Assembly (NCBI RefSeq): GCF_019443285.1 | Contig: NZ_CP080327.1 | Location: 1,360,001-1,424,000, forward strand | Direction: 5' to 3' | Source of the DNA: Aquisediminimonas profunda | Lineage (GTDB): Bacteria; Pseudomonadota; Alphaproteobacteria; Sphingomonadales; Sphingomonadaceae | DNA: 64,000 bases | Shown: piece after piece, positions 12,467 through 22,276 of the stretch | Layout of the letters: each line of letters opens with the position of its first letter | Numbering within the stretch: the first letter of the stretch is position 1 | Position numbers and translations under genes: made by a program | The notes under the pieces: generated by a model | Seen by the model: the letters and a program-made list of their open reading frames with translations, nothing else | Told to the model about the DNA's origin: nothing | Databases searched by the model: none

Positions 12467-12732
12467 CGGACAAGGCCTTTCTCATTCAACTGAGCGGTTA
12501 TGGGCTGACGACTGCTGAGATTTATTATTTCATGCCAGACCATCCTTCACTGGTGCAGCTTTATGCATGGCAGGACTATGACGCCGCGCCCGACTTCCCT
12601 GTGCTTTTCGATTTTCTGGATCACTGGCGGCGCGAGATTGAAGCAAGAATTCAATCGGTGCGCATCGCGCACGACAGAATGATCCGTCCGGCGGAATGGC
12701 GTTCGGCCGACGGCTTGATTTCGTGGGATTAG
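12463..12732 (+). CDS. usg: Usg-like family protein
   Basis: The 89-residue product closely follows the small alphaproteobacterial Usg family: LSGYGLTTAEIYYFMPDHP, then LVQLYAWQDYD, FPVLFDFLDHWRREIEA and a C-terminal IRPAEWRSADG. The function is unknown; the name comes from its position in other genomes. It overlaps the preceding small gene by ATGA, so translation is probably coupled. Confidence 0.85.
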   Translation: MTDKAFLIQLSGYGLTTAEIYYFMPDHPSLVQLYAWQDYDAAPDFPVLFDFLDHWRREIEARIQSVRIAHDRMIRPAEWRSADGLISWD

Positions 12733-12818
12733 CGTGCCTGAAAAATGAAGGTTGGTTCGCCGCCAGCGGACTTTTGCGTCACTGCCGATCATTCGAATCG
12801 TTCAGGAACATGTCCTGA

Positions 12819-12959
12819 TTTTCCGCGAGTGCGAGCGACCAGGAAGTGGCGGACATCATGGGCTGGTCGTCTGATCGGGTTGCCAGCATCTGGCGGGTTT
12901 ATGTTGACCAGCCCCATATCATTGTGGCAATCGGCCAGCGGACCGCGAGTTCACTGTAA
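12819..12959 (+). pseudogene. Relic of a tyrosine-recombinase (phage-type integrase), C-terminal tail only
   Basis: After an in-frame TGA at 12816 a 46-codon stretch reads DQEVADIMGWSSDRVASIWR followed by VYVDQPHIIVAIGQR and ends at TAA. This is the typical last segment of alphaproteobacterial phage-type integrases, which after the catalytic Arg-His-Arg region end in a GWS...YVD...VVALG-like tail. No catalytic residues remain and no start codon is present, so it is a decayed fragment. It lies about 70 bases upstream of tRNA-Gly, a common integration target. The rest of 12733-13026 shows nothing else recognisable. Confidence 0.6.
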
Positions 12960-13026
12960 AACACAGTGTAACATTCGGTCTCTGGTCTTGAAAGGCGTCC
13001 GATAAGTTACGCTTTTTCAATCACAT

Positions 13027-13100
13027 GCGGGTGTAGCTCAATGGTAGAGCAGAAGCCTTCCAAGCTTACGACGAGGGTTCGATTCCCTTCACCCGCTCCA
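13027..13100 (+). tRNA. tRNA-Gly (TCC)
   Basis: The 74-base cloverleaf has acceptor GCGGGTG/CACCCGC, anticodon loop CTTCCAA (anticodon TCC), T-loop GGTTCGATTCC and an encoded CCA end. It stands alone between an integrase relic and a membrane-protein gene. Confidence 0.95.
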
Positions 13101-13144
13101 GACCTTTCATCCAATACTGACGATTTGCCTCTAGGACGGGCGGC

Positions 13145-14458
13145 ATGATCGAGCGCGACCTGTCCGAAACCGCCTCCCGCCCACCTTCAGCCGTCAGCAC
13201 GGGCGTCGGCATTGCGGGCCTGGCGGGTCTTGCGGTCTGGATGGCGGTTGCAATCGTCTTTCAGTTCGAAGGTCCCTATGCGGCCCTGGTCAATGTCGCG
13301 TCATGCGGCATTCCCATGGTCCTCTGGTCTTTGCTGATCGACAAGGTGCATCGCAGCCCCACGACCGGGATCGACTGGGCTGTCCATCGACACCGTCCTG
13401 AGGACCTGACAGACATATCCGTGACGAAGCTGGTCGGACTTTGGGCCACCTGGGCGATGATCGCTGGAGTTTATTGCATTTTCCGGTTTTACTGGAGTGG
13501 CGACTATGTGTTCGCCATGCACCTGTTCGCCACAGCAGCCATTCCTTTGCTCTTGGCTTCGGTGCCATATGTCTTTTGGCTCGACCGGAGGCTGGTGGAA
13601 CCGCGCGACGGGGTCTGGCATCTGGGAGCCATGCTGCGGATGAAGCCCGGGGTTTCGCCTGACGAGATTTGGTCTCACTTGCGGGCATGGGCTGTGAAGG
13701 CCTTTTTCCTGGCCTTCATGATCTCGATTATCCCCGGCAGTTATCGCAGCGTGGTGGCGGCGGACTTCAACCGGATCCAGGTCGACACGGTTGCGCTCGC
13801 GCAATGGCTGATCGGGTTCATGTTCGTGATCGACATTGCTTTCGCCACGGTTGGCTATCTCCTGACGATGCGGCCACTTGACGCCCATATCCGGTCGGCG
13901 ACGCCCTATGCGTCAGGCTGGGCTGCAGCCTTGATCTGCTACCCTCCATTCATCCTTATGAATTCGGGTGGTCCGCTGGATTATCGGCTGGGCGCGCAGG
14001 ATTGGCATTATTGGCTTCAGGCCCATCCGACTCTGCTTGTCGTGACGGGATTTGTCCTTGTCGCGCTCACGGCATTCTATGCCTGGGCGACTGTTGCGTT
14101 CGGCCTGAGATTTTCGAACCTGACACACCGCGGCATTCTGACGCACGGGCCCTATGCGTTGACCAAGCACCCGGCCTATCTCTCGAAGAACCTGTTCTGG
14201 TGGATTGCAGGGCTTCCGTTTCTGGTCACGACGGACAATGTCGTCGATGCAATCCGCAACACGACGCTACTCGCTGCTGTGAGCGGCGTCTATTACTGGC
14301 GCGCCAAGACCGAGGAATGGCATCTCTCCGCCGATCCGGCGTACCGCGCTTATGCAGCCTGGATGGCGCGGCATGGGCCGATTACGCGCCTGCTGACACC
14401 GGCAAATCTGCGGAACGGCAAGCGCCCGGAAGCGCCTGCCGTCTCGTCAGCAGACTAG
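13145..14458 (+). CDS. Polytopic membrane protein with C-terminal isoprenylcysteine-methyltransferase-like domain
   Basis: The 437-residue protein has about eight to ten hydrophobic segments. The C-terminal quarter matches the ICMT/PEMT-like superfamily: FGLRFSNLTHRGILTHGPYA, then TKHPAYLSKNLFWW and later AKTEEWHLSADPAYRAYAAW. In this superfamily the HP and paired acidic/Arg residues hold S-adenosylmethionine. The methyl acceptor is unknown; lipids or other membrane molecules are likely. The N-terminal part is not recognised. It converges on the YceI gene with only one base between stop codons. Confidence 0.75.
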   Translation: MIERDLSETASRPPSAVSTGVGIAGLAGLAVWMAVAIVFQFEGPYAALVNVASCGIPMVLWSLLIDKVHRSPTTGIDWAVHRHRPEDLTDISVTKLVGLWATWAMIAGVYCIFRFYWSGDYVFAMHLFATAAIPLLLASVPYVFWLDRRLVEPRDGVWHLGAMLRMKPGVSPDEIWSHLRAWAVKAFFLAFMISIIPGSYRSVVAADFNRIQVDTVALAQWLIGFMFVIDIAFATVGYLLTMRPLDAHIRSATPYASGWAAALICYPPFILMNSGGPLDYRLGAQDWHYWLQAHPTLLVVTGFVLVALTAFYAWATVAFGLRFSNLTHRGILTHGPYALTKHPAYLSKNLFWWIAGLPFLVTTDNVVDAIRNTTLLAAVSGVYYWRAKTEEWHLSADPAYRAYAAWMARHGPITRLLTPANLRNGKRPEAPAVSSAD

Positions 14459-14459
14459 T

Positions 14460-15071
14460 TCAACCGGCCTTTTCGAACGCGACTGAAATCCTTAGCGCAA
14501 CATCGTCGCCAACAAGCGGAATGCCCGTACCCATGCTCCAGTCGCTCCGCTTGATCGCGGTGGTGGCTGAAAAGCCGACAGTTTCCCGCTTGCTGAAGGG
14601 ATTCATTCCGGCTCCGGTGAATTTCGCATCGAGCGTGACAGGCTTGGTGATGCCCTTCAGGGTCAACGTCCCGGCAATCTTTGCGGTGGTTCCGTCAACG
14701 GTCACGCTGGTCGAAACGAACTTGGCCGTCGCAAAACGATTGACGTCGAAAAAGTCCGCTGATTTCAGGTGTTCGGTCAATTTGGCGTTGGCCGTGAACA
14801 ATTCCCCGACCGGTATGTCGATGCTGACTGTGCTGGCATTGGGCTTTGCCGGATCAAGTTTCAGAGTTCCGGTCGGGCTGCCGAACACTCCGAAATAGTC
14901 GGTGAAGCCGAAATGGTTGATCGTCCATCCGATCAGGGTGTGGGTCGGCTCGACCGCATAGGTTCCAGCGGTGATGCGTGAGGGGTCAAGCTTGCCGGGG
15001 GCTTCCTTTGGCATCTGGGCCATCAACGGAACTGCGAGCAGCAGCGGCAGGGCGAACAAGGTCTTTTTCAC
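14460..15071 (-). CDS. YceI family exported lipid-binding-like protein
   Basis: YceI proteins are periplasmic lipocalin-like barrels that bind isoprenoid-type lipids. The 203-residue product begins at a GTG (15071) preceded by CAGGAG, giving a clean signal peptide (VKKTLFALPLLLAVPLMAQ). The mature part has the family features EPTHTLIGWTINHFGFTDYF, LKSADFFDVNRFATAKF, LTLKGITKPVTL and GFSATTAIKRSDW. An upstream ATG at 15131 would add 20 residues before the signal peptide and is rejected. It follows ilvC on the same strand after a 90-base gap and may have its own promoter. Confidence 0.9.
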   Translation of the reverse strand: MKKTLFALPLLLAVPLMAQMPKEAPGKLDPSRITAGTYAVEPTHTLIGWTINHFGFTDYFGVFGSPTGTLKLDPAKPNASTVSIDIPVGELFTANAKLTEHLKSADFFDVNRFATAKFVSTSVTVDGTTAKIAGTLTLKGITKPVTLDAKFTGAGMNPFSKRETVGFSATTAIKRSDWSMGTGIPLVGDDVALRISVAFEKAG

Positions 15072-15161
15072 TTGGGGGTACTCCTGACAACGAAAAGGGA
15101 TGGCACCAATTTCGGTGCCACCCCTCCTCAAGTCAATAAACCAAATCTAGTGCGGCAAGGA

Positions 15162-16196
<1,035 letters not shown>

Positions 16197-16199
16197 TTA

Positions 16200-16224
16200 C
16201 GTCGCCCCTGCGGAGGCAGGGGCC
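16200..16224. repeat. Dispersed 25-bp palindromic repeat, copy 1
   Basis: This copy matches the paired copies at 35211-35235 and 35268-35292 in 24 of 25 positions. It can fold as GCCCCTGC/GCAGGGGC-type arms around a four-base loop. It lies between ilvN and ilvC and could affect RNA stability or partial termination. Confidence 0.7.
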
Positions 16225-16278
16225 AAATTGGAGTTCTGCGCCGCAGCGGCTTCTGCCTTTGCTGCAGCGACGTTCAGC

Positions 16279-16797
16279 TCAAACCGCCTCTTTCCCGCGC
16301 GCCATTGCCACAACGCCGGTGCGGGCGACTTCGACCAGCCCGATCTCGCGCATCAGTTCGATGAAACGGTCGATCTTGGTCGAAGCCCCTGTCACTTCGA
16401 AAACGAAGCTGGCAATTGTCGTGTCGACCACATTGGCACGGAAGACTTCCGCCAGCCGCAGCGCCTCGATGCGGTGATCGCCAATACCGGCAACCTTGAC
16501 CAGCGCCAGTTCACGTTCGACATGATCGCCCAGAACGGTGAGATCGGTAACTTTGTGGACGGGTACCATCCGGTCGAGCTGGGCGGCCACTTGCTCGATC
16601 ACGGCGGGTGTCCCGCTTGTGACGATCGTGATGCGACTGATCGAATCGTCTTCGGTGATGTCGGCGACCGTGAGGCTTTCGATATTATAGCCGCGTGCCG
16701 TGAACATGCCTGCGATCCGGGCAAGCACGCCGGGTTCGTTGGACACGGTGACAGAGAGCGTGTGACGCTCCTTCGGACCTTCCTTGATATGCATCAC
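16279..16797 (-). CDS. ilvN: Acetolactate synthase small (regulatory) subunit
   Basis: The 172-residue product has an N-terminal ACT domain (HTLSVTVSNEPGVLARIAGM, then FTARGYNIESLTV) that senses valine and stimulates the large subunit. The C-terminal half matches IlvN/IlvH (LALVKVAG, FRANVVDTTIASFVFEVTG). It overlaps the end of ilvB by four bases (ATGA), so the subunits are translationally coupled. Confidence 0.96.
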   Translation of the reverse strand: MMHIKEGPKERHTLSVTVSNEPGVLARIAGMFTARGYNIESLTVADITEDDSISRITIVTSGTPAVIEQVAAQLDRMVPVHKVTDLTVLGDHVERELALVKVAGIGDHRIEALRLAEVFRANVVDTTIASFVFEVTGASTKIDRFIELMREIGLVEVARTGVVAMARGKEAV

Positions 16798-18542
16798 ACC
16801 AGTGCCTTCGCTTCATCGGACATTTCGCCGGACACTTTTTCGTCGCCGAGGATCATGTCGGTATGCGCAGCCCCTGACGGGATCATCGGGAAGCAATTGG
16901 CGAGCTTTGCCACCATGCAATCGACGATGACAGGGCCGTCATGATCAAGCATGGCCTTGATTCCGGCCTCCAGATCGTCCGGATCCTCGATCCGGATGCC
17001 CTTCCAGCCATAGGCCTCTGCAAGCTTCACAAAGTCGGGCAGTGAATCGGAATAGCTTTCGGAATAGCGGCTCGAATAGGTCAGTTCCTGCCACTGGCGG
17101 ACCATGCCCATATACTCATTGTTCAGGATGAAGATCTTGACCGGCAGCCGGTATTGGGTGGCCGTTCCCAGTTCCTGGATGTTCATCTGGATCGATGCTT
17201 CGCCGGCGATGTCGATGACGAGGGCCTTGGGATTTCCAAGTTGTGCCCCGATGGCGGCCGGCAGACCATAGCCCATCGTGCCGAGCCCGCCCGATGTCAG
17301 CCACTTGTTGGGGCTCTCGAAATCGAAATGCTGCGCTGCCCACATCTGGTGCTGGCCGACTTCGGTCGTGATGATCGGCGCCTTCCTGTGCGTGGCTTCA
17401 CACAGTTTGCGAATCGCATCCTGCGGCATGATGACGTCTTTAGACGGTGCATAGGAGAGCGACTTTTTCGCCCGCCAGCCATCGATGCGCTTCCACCAGG
17501 CAGAGAGGTCCTGCTTCTGGTGCTGACGTCCCTTCCAGATCTTGACCATGTCCTCGATCACGCGGCCTACGTCGCCGACAATCCCGACATCGACCGGAAC
17601 AACCTTGTTGATCGAACTGCGATCAATATCGACATGGATCTTGCGTGCCTTGGGCGCAAAGGCATCGAGCCTGCCCGTCACCCGATCATCAAAACGCGCG
17701 CCGAGGCAAACGATAAGGTCCGCCTGGTTCATGGCCCAATTGGCTTCGTAGGTGCCGTGCATGCCGAGCATGCCCAACCATTGCTCGTTGGACGCCGGGA
17801 ACGCGCCGAGCCCCATGAGGGTCGACGTGACCGGGGCACCTGTGATCCGGGCAAGTTCACGAAGAACCTGGCTTGCACCTGGCCCAGAATTGATGACCCC
17901 GCCGCCGGTATAGAGAATCGGGCGTTCGGCCGCTGCGAGCATTTCAACGGCGGTCTCGATCGCCTTGATATCGCCCTTGGTCTGCGGCTTGTAACTTGGA
18001 TGGTTGATTGGGCCGGGCTTGGCATAGCGCGCCGAGGCGACCTGAACGTCCTTCGGGATGTCGACGACAACCGGGCCGGGACGACCTGAGGTCGCAATGT
18101 GAAACGCCTCGTGAATGACATGGCCGAGTGTCTCCGGCGACTTCACGAGATAATTATGCTTGGTGCAATGCCGCGTGATGCCCACCGTGTCCGCTTCCTG
18201 AAAGGCATCGGAGCCAATCAGGTGCGTTGCGACCTGGCCGGTGATGACTACCATTGGAATGGAATCCATCAGGGCGTCGGTGATGCCCGTAACCGCATTG
18301 GTCGCGCCGGGCCCCGATGTGACAAGGACGACACCGGGCTTCCCGGTCGAGCGGGCATAGCCTTCGGCGGCATGGGTTGCGGCCTGTTCGTGCCGCACGA
18401 GGATGTGGCGGATCCGCTTCTGCTTGAACAGGGCATCGTAGATCGGGAGGACGGCCCCGCCCGGATAGCCGAAAATGACCTCCACACCGAGATCGCTCAG
18501 CGCCTCGATGAGGATATCAGCTCCTGACAGTTCCTTGGCCAT
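16794..18542 (-). CDS. ilvB: Acetolactate synthase large (catalytic) subunit
   Basis: This thiamin-diphosphate enzyme condenses two pyruvates, or pyruvate and 2-oxobutyrate, in branched-chain amino acid synthesis. The 582-residue product has VIFGYPGGAVLPIYDAL, the catalytic-Glu region (RHEQAATHAAEGYARSTG), the FAD-contact region and the ThDP site GDVGR.../GEASIQMNIQELGT with FILNNEYMGMVRQWQEL. The ThDP GDG motif is read here as GEAS, a minor departure from the usual GDGSF/GDASF form. It follows miaA by 96 bases and begins the ilvB-ilvN-ilvC run. Confidence 0.96.
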   Translation of the reverse strand: MAKELSGADILIEALSDLGVEVIFGYPGGAVLPIYDALFKQKRIRHILVRHEQAATHAAEGYARSTGKPGVVLVTSGPGATNAVTGITDALMDSIPMVVITGQVATHLIGSDAFQEADTVGITRHCTKHNYLVKSPETLGHVIHEAFHIATSGRPGPVVVDIPKDVQVASARYAKPGPINHPSYKPQTKGDIKAIETAVEMLAAAERPILYTGGGVINSGPGASQVLRELARITGAPVTSTLMGLGAFPASNEQWLGMLGMHGTYEANWAMNQADLIVCLGARFDDRVTGRLDAFAPKARKIHVDIDRSSINKVVPVDVGIVGDVGRVIEDMVKIWKGRQHQKQDLSAWWKRIDGWRAKKSLSYAPSKDVIMPQDAIRKLCEATHRKAPIITTEVGQHQMWAAQHFDFESPNKWLTSGGLGTMGYGLPAAIGAQLGNPKALVIDIAGEASIQMNIQELGTATQYRLPVKIFILNNEYMGMVRQWQELTYSSRYSESYSDSLPDFVKLAEAYGWKGIRIEDPDDLEAGIKAMLDHDGPVIVDCMVAKLANCFPMIPSGAAHTDMILGDEKVSGEMSDEAKALV

Positions 18543-18585
18543 TGGACTCGCTTTCTAAAAACTGGCTCATTTCCGAGGTCGAAGC

Positions 18586-18602
18586 GCTGTTGCACTGCAA
18601 CA
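18586..18602 (-). promoter_or_regulatory. Hairpin in the ilvB leader
   Basis: A perfect inverted repeat, CTGTTGC-ACT-GCAACAG, sits 44 bases before the ilvB start in the gap behind miaA. Outer GCGCT/AGCGC arms could extend it. No run of T follows on the minus strand, and no leader peptide rich in Val, Leu or Ile was seen, so classical attenuation is not supported. It may be a weak terminator for miaA or an mRNA structure. Confidence 0.35.
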
Positions 18603-18638
18603 GAAAGAGCGCAAGCGCCGCCCGCTAATGATAACAAA

Positions 18639-19583
18639 CTAATCTGTCAACGCCATATGTTGTAATTTTATTGCTAAATCATCAATATTATCATCGTCTA
18701 ATTGCGCATCAATCCTAAGCCAGTCGGTGGGGGCCTGATTCCGGAACCAGGTGTATTGCCGCTTTGCATATTGCCGGGTGGCCATCTTTGCGTCTTCGAT
18801 GCTGCGTTCGGCGTGTTCCGGATTGGCAAGCATCGCAGCAATCTCGCGAACGCCGATCGCGCGCATGACGGGAAGGTCCGGATCCAGCCCCCTCCTCAAC
18901 AGGGCGGCCACTTCGTCCTTGCCGCCGGATGCAAGCATTGCGTCGAAACGCGCGTCGCAACGCTGGAACAGCCACTCGCGCGGTGGCAGCAGGACCAGTG
19001 GCGTCAGGCGCACCATGTCCCGGATTCCGCCTGTCCGCATCTCTTGCCATTGCGAGAGAGGCTTTCCGGTCGATCGAACCACCTCAAGAGCACGGGCCAC
19101 ACGGGCGGTGTCGTTAGCGGACAGCCTTTGAGCAGCGGCCGGATCTTCCTGCGCCAGTGCTGCATGCGCATCTCCGACGGCCAGGGCGCGAATGGACTTG
19201 CGTATATTCGGATCAATCTCTGCAACCGGAGCAATGCCGTCGAGAAGAGTGCGCACATAAAGGCCGGTGCCACCGACAAGCACTGGAATCCGCCAGCTTG
19301 CGTGCGATCGTGCGATGGCTGCACGCGCATCGGCTGCCCAGGCGGCCGCCGAATAGCCCTGCGCGCCATCGACATGCCCGAACAATCTGTGTGGTGCACG
19401 GCGCAGGTCTTCAGAAGAGGGGCGGGCAGAAACGATATTAAGGTCCCGATAGACCTGACTCGCGTCGGCATTTATCACCGTGATCGGCAGCGATCTTGAC
19501 AGCGCCAGCGCGAGCGACGACTTGCCGCTCGCTGTCGGTCCAACAATCAGGATCAGCGGCGGTTTTTCTGGATTGGAATTCAT
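18639..19583 (-). CDS. miaA: tRNA dimethylallyltransferase
   Basis: MiaA adds a dimethylallyl group to A37 of tRNAs that read codons starting with U. The 314-residue product has the P-loop VGPTASGKSSLALAL, DASQVYRDL, LVGGTGLYVRTLLDG and the C-terminal RQYAKRQYTWFRNQ. The start at 19583 (MNSNPEKPPLIL) is chosen; longer upstream frames do not look like family sequence. This ATG overlaps the ATG of divergent serB by two bases, so each gene's promoter must lie inside the other's coding region. The last 20 codons are noticeably AT-rich. Confidence 0.94.
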   Translation of the reverse strand: MNSNPEKPPLILIVGPTASGKSSLALALSRSLPITVINADASQVYRDLNIVSARPSSEDLRRAPHRLFGHVDGAQGYSAAAWAADARAAIARSHASWRIPVLVGGTGLYVRTLLDGIAPVAEIDPNIRKSIRALAVGDAHAALAQEDPAAAQRLSANDTARVARALEVVRSTGKPLSQWQEMRTGGIRDMVRLTPLVLLPPREWLFQRCDARFDAMLASGGKDEVAALLRRGLDPDLPVMRAIGVREIAAMLANPEHAERSIEDAKMATRQYAKRQYTWFRNQAPTDWLRIDAQLDDDNIDDLAIKLQHMALTD

Positions 19584-20460
19584 GTTCACAGCCTCTCTTA
19601 TCGCGGCAGATGCCTTGAATGAAGCCGCTGTTTTGGCGCTTGCAGAAAGACTTGCCGCTGCGGATGCAGAGATCCTCGACAGGCAGTGGCTTGAAGCTGG
19701 CACGGCATGCGATTTGCACTTCGCCGGCGACGCCGGCGCCGTGCGCGGAGCGCTGGAGGGAGCAATCGACGGCGTTGACGTGATCGTCCAGAAGACGGCC
19801 GAACGCCGTCGGCGACTGATCATTGCCGATATGGATTCGACGATGATCACGGTGGAATGCATTGACGAGCTTGCCGATTATGCCGGGATCAAACCTCAAA
19901 TCGCTGAAGTGACCGAACGCGCAATGCGGGGCGAACTCGATTTTGAGGAAGCCCTGAGGAGTCGCGTCTCACTTTTGAAAGGGCTGCCCGAGTCCGTGAT
20001 CGAGCAATGCCTGGCAGAGCGCGTCATCATCATGCCGGGAGCAAAGACTTTGGTGCGCACTATCCGTGCCCACGGGGGGCATGCAATCCTTGTCTCGGGG
20101 GGCTTCACGCGATTCGCAGACCCTGTGGGTGCACAGATTGGCTTTGATCGGGTTGTGGCGAACCGGCTTGGCGTCAGCGATGGTCATCTGGACGGGACCG
20201 TTGAGGAGCCAATAGTCGGCGCAGCAACCAAAAGGGAAACGCTGCTGTCAGCGCTGGCTGATCGAGGCTGGGGCCAAAGCGATGCGCTTGCCGTCGGGGA
20301 TGGGGCCAATGACATCCCGATGATTGAAGCCGCAGGACTTGGCGTCGCCTATCATGCCAAACCCAAGACGCGAGCAGCGGCGTCGGCCGGAGTTGCCAAT
20401 GGCGATTTGACGACGATCCTTTATGCGATGGGCTATCCGCGCGCTCAATGGGCGGACTGA
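19582..20460 (+). CDS. serB: Phosphoserine phosphatase
   Basis: SerB is the last enzyme of serine synthesis from 3-phosphoglycerate. The 292-residue product has the HAD nucleophile motif IIADMDSTMITVECIDELAD, the motif-II Ser/Gly (VSGGF), and the motif-III/IV acid loop VGDGANDIPMIEAAGLGVAYH. The N-terminal 70 residues form the usual small regulatory-like domain. Start at 19582 (MFTASLIAAD) fits sphingomonad relatives; a frame start at 19480 would run through miaA. It converges on the next gene with 7 bases between. Confidence 0.95.
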   Translation: MFTASLIAADALNEAAVLALAERLAAADAEILDRQWLEAGTACDLHFAGDAGAVRGALEGAIDGVDVIVQKTAERRRRLIIADMDSTMITVECIDELADYAGIKPQIAEVTERAMRGELDFEEALRSRVSLLKGLPESVIEQCLAERVIIMPGAKTLVRTIRAHGGHAILVSGGFTRFADPVGAQIGFDRVVANRLGVSDGHLDGTVEEPIVGAATKRETLLSALADRGWGQSDALAVGDGANDIPMIEAAGLGVAYHAKPKTRAAASAGVANGDLTTILYAMGYPRAQWAD

Positions 20461-20467
20461 TCACGCG

Positions 20468-21367
20468 TCAAGGAGCGACCGGAAAGCAGGCCTGCCCAGC
20501 TGCTTTGGCTTTGGCGCATACCGATATCGCCGCTGCCTTTGATCCGATTGGTCCGGCCCGCAAGCGAGTGAACGGACCGGCTTTTTCATAACTCGGCTGG
20601 AGACCGGACAAAGCCCCGATGCGACTCTTCAAAGCCGTCCATTGCGCCTTGGCCAGCGCTTCGCTGTCCAGTGCGCCTAACTGAACGCGCCAGCTTCCGC
20701 CAGAGCCAGGCGCCGCTTTGGCGATGGCAGGGGCGAGACTGGGGAGCGGGTTGACTGACCTGGTTGGCTTAGCCGCAGGTGCAGGCTCTGCAACGCGGGT
20801 TGCACCGGGGTTTTCCATCTTGCGCGCGAGTGCCAATCCCTGCTGCCGCTGATCAAGAGGAATATATTTGTCCATCTGTGCGAGGCTTGTGGTTGCGGAG
20901 GTCAGGCCAGCCGCTGCCGCGCGCGTCATCAGCGCATAGGCGCGAGGCCAATCCTTCTGCCCAAAGTCGCCATTGAAAAGAGCGGTGCCCACGAGATATT
21001 GGGCGCGCGGTTCGCCTCTCGCTGCAGATTTCTGAAGGTAGGGATAGGCTTTCTGCCGATCGCCATATTGGAAGAGTATGATGCCGTAATTGTCTTCGGC
21101 CTGGATGTTGCCCTGTTGCGCCGCCTTCAGGAACCAGTCTCCCGCCTGCTTGGGATCAGCGGGCACGCCGCGACCGAGTTTGTAGGCCTGGCCCATGTTA
21201 AATTGCGCTTCTGCATTGCCGTTGATCGCGGGCTGGCGCCACTCCTTGACGGCGGTGGCATAGTCTCCCCGATTCCACGCATCCGTTCCCGCCTTGACGT
21301 CAGCCAATGCCGGCCCAGCTAGAAGCAATGTGACCACTCCGCACAATAACCACCGCAATCCCCGCAT
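20468..21367 (-). CDS. Exported Sel1-repeat and SPOR-domain protein
   Basis: The start at 21367 follows GGAG at 8 bases and gives a clear signal peptide (MRGLRWLLCGVVTLLLAGPA, cut near residue 22). The 299-residue protein then has Sel1-like helical repeats at about 24-170 (AEAQFNMGQAYKLGRGVPAD is typical), a Pro/Ala linker, and a SPOR domain at about 224-299 (SWRVQLGALDSEALAKAQW). SPOR domains bind denuded septal peptidoglycan, so a division-site envelope role is likely. The longer frame upstream reads through the intergenic region and antisense of parA, so it is rejected. Confidence 0.85.
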   Translation of the reverse strand: MRGLRWLLCGVVTLLLAGPALADVKAGTDAWNRGDYATAVKEWRQPAINGNAEAQFNMGQAYKLGRGVPADPKQAGDWFLKAAQQGNIQAEDNYGIILFQYGDRQKAYPYLQKSAARGEPRAQYLVGTALFNGDFGQKDWPRAYALMTRAAAAGLTSATTSLAQMDKYIPLDQRQQGLALARKMENPGATRVAEPAPAAKPTRSVNPLPSLAPAIAKAAPGSGGSWRVQLGALDSEALAKAQWTALKSRIGALSGLQPSYEKAGPFTRLRAGPIGSKAAAISVCAKAKAAGQACFPVAP

Positions 21368-21550
21368 CCATTTTACTCCTACGCCTGAATTTGAGCCACC
21401 TTTCGCGAGGTGGCCCTGCTCTCGCATTAGCACAAATTCGGCGGTCCTAAATCCGGAAAAATTTGGTGGTGCGTCGGGGGCGAATGTTAACCTAATCTTA
21501 GCCATCCGCGTGCGAATTACTGCGAGATTATTGCAACTCGGGGAATTTTC

Positions 21551-22276
21551 ATGCGCGTATTGGCGTTGGCATCGCAAAAGGGCGGATCCGGCAAGACCAC
21601 CTTGTCCGGACATCTCGCAGTCCAGGCTGAGCGAGCAGGAGCGGGCCCGGTCGTCCTGATCGACATCGATCCGCAAGGTTCGCTGGCAGACTGGTGGAAT
21701 GAACGCGAAACCGAGCTTCCGGCCTTTGCCCAGACGACTGTTGCTCGTTTGTCGAGCGATCTGGAGATGCTCAGGCAACAGGGCTTCAAACTGGCTGTCA
21801 TCGATACCCCGCCCGCAATCACGATGGCCATCCAGAGCGTTATTGCGGTTGCCGAACTCATCGTCGTCCCGACTCGGCCGAGTCCGCATGACCTTCGCGC
21901 CGTCGGTGCCACGGTCGATCTTTGCGATCGGGCCGGCAAGCCGCTCATCTTTGTGGTCAATGGTGCCACACCCAAGGCCAAGATCACCTATGAAGCCGCG
22001 GTTGCGCTCTCGCAGCATGGCACCGTCGCTCCGGTTACGCTTCACCACCGCACTGACTATGCAGCATCGATGATCGACGGCCGGACTGTCATGGAAGTCG
22101 ATCCGAAGGGCCGCTCCGCAGCCGAGATCGAAGAGCTGTGGCGTTATGTTGCCGATCGGCTTGAAAAGAATTTCCGGCGGACAGTGTTCGCCGCCCCCAA
22201 CCAATCTCCGGCTGCCTATCAGGCTCGCACAAGTGCTGCTGCCGGGGGCTTTGGTCGTCGTGGAGTTACACAATGA
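21551..22276 (+). CDS. ParA/MinD-type ATPase (orphan)
   Basis: The 241-residue protein has the deviant Walker A box KGGSGKTT at residues 10-17 with the signature Lys, a Walker A-prime (VVLIDIDPQGSLADWW) and Walker B (LAVIDTPPAI). These ATPases form dynamic patterns on DNA or membrane to position cargo. Length is short and there is no N-terminal HTH, as in the small ParA/McdA class. No ParB or parS-like gene is adjacent. Instead its stop overlaps the start (ATGA) of a ribbon-helix-helix-like protein, and exported SPOR proteins lie on both sides. Confidence 0.9.
   Translation: MRVLALASQKGGSGKTTLSGHLAVQAERAGAGPVVLIDIDPQGSLADWWNERETELPAFAQTTVARLSSDLEMLRQQGFKLAVIDTPPAITMAIQSVIAVAELIVVPTRPSPHDLRAVGATVDLCDRAGKPLIFVVNGATPKAKITYEAAVALSQHGTVAPVTLHHRTDYAASMIDGRTVMEVDPKGRSAAEIEELWRYVADRLEKNFRRTVFAAPNQSPAAYQARTSAAAGGFGRRGVTQ

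Noticed and set aside
12745-13005. 86-codon frame before tRNA-Gly
   Set aside because: It is in a different frame from the integrase-like relic and shows no conserved features.
18543-18638. Amino-acid attenuator before ilvB
   Set aside because: A hairpin is present, but there is no leader peptide rich in Val, Ile or Leu and no T-run.
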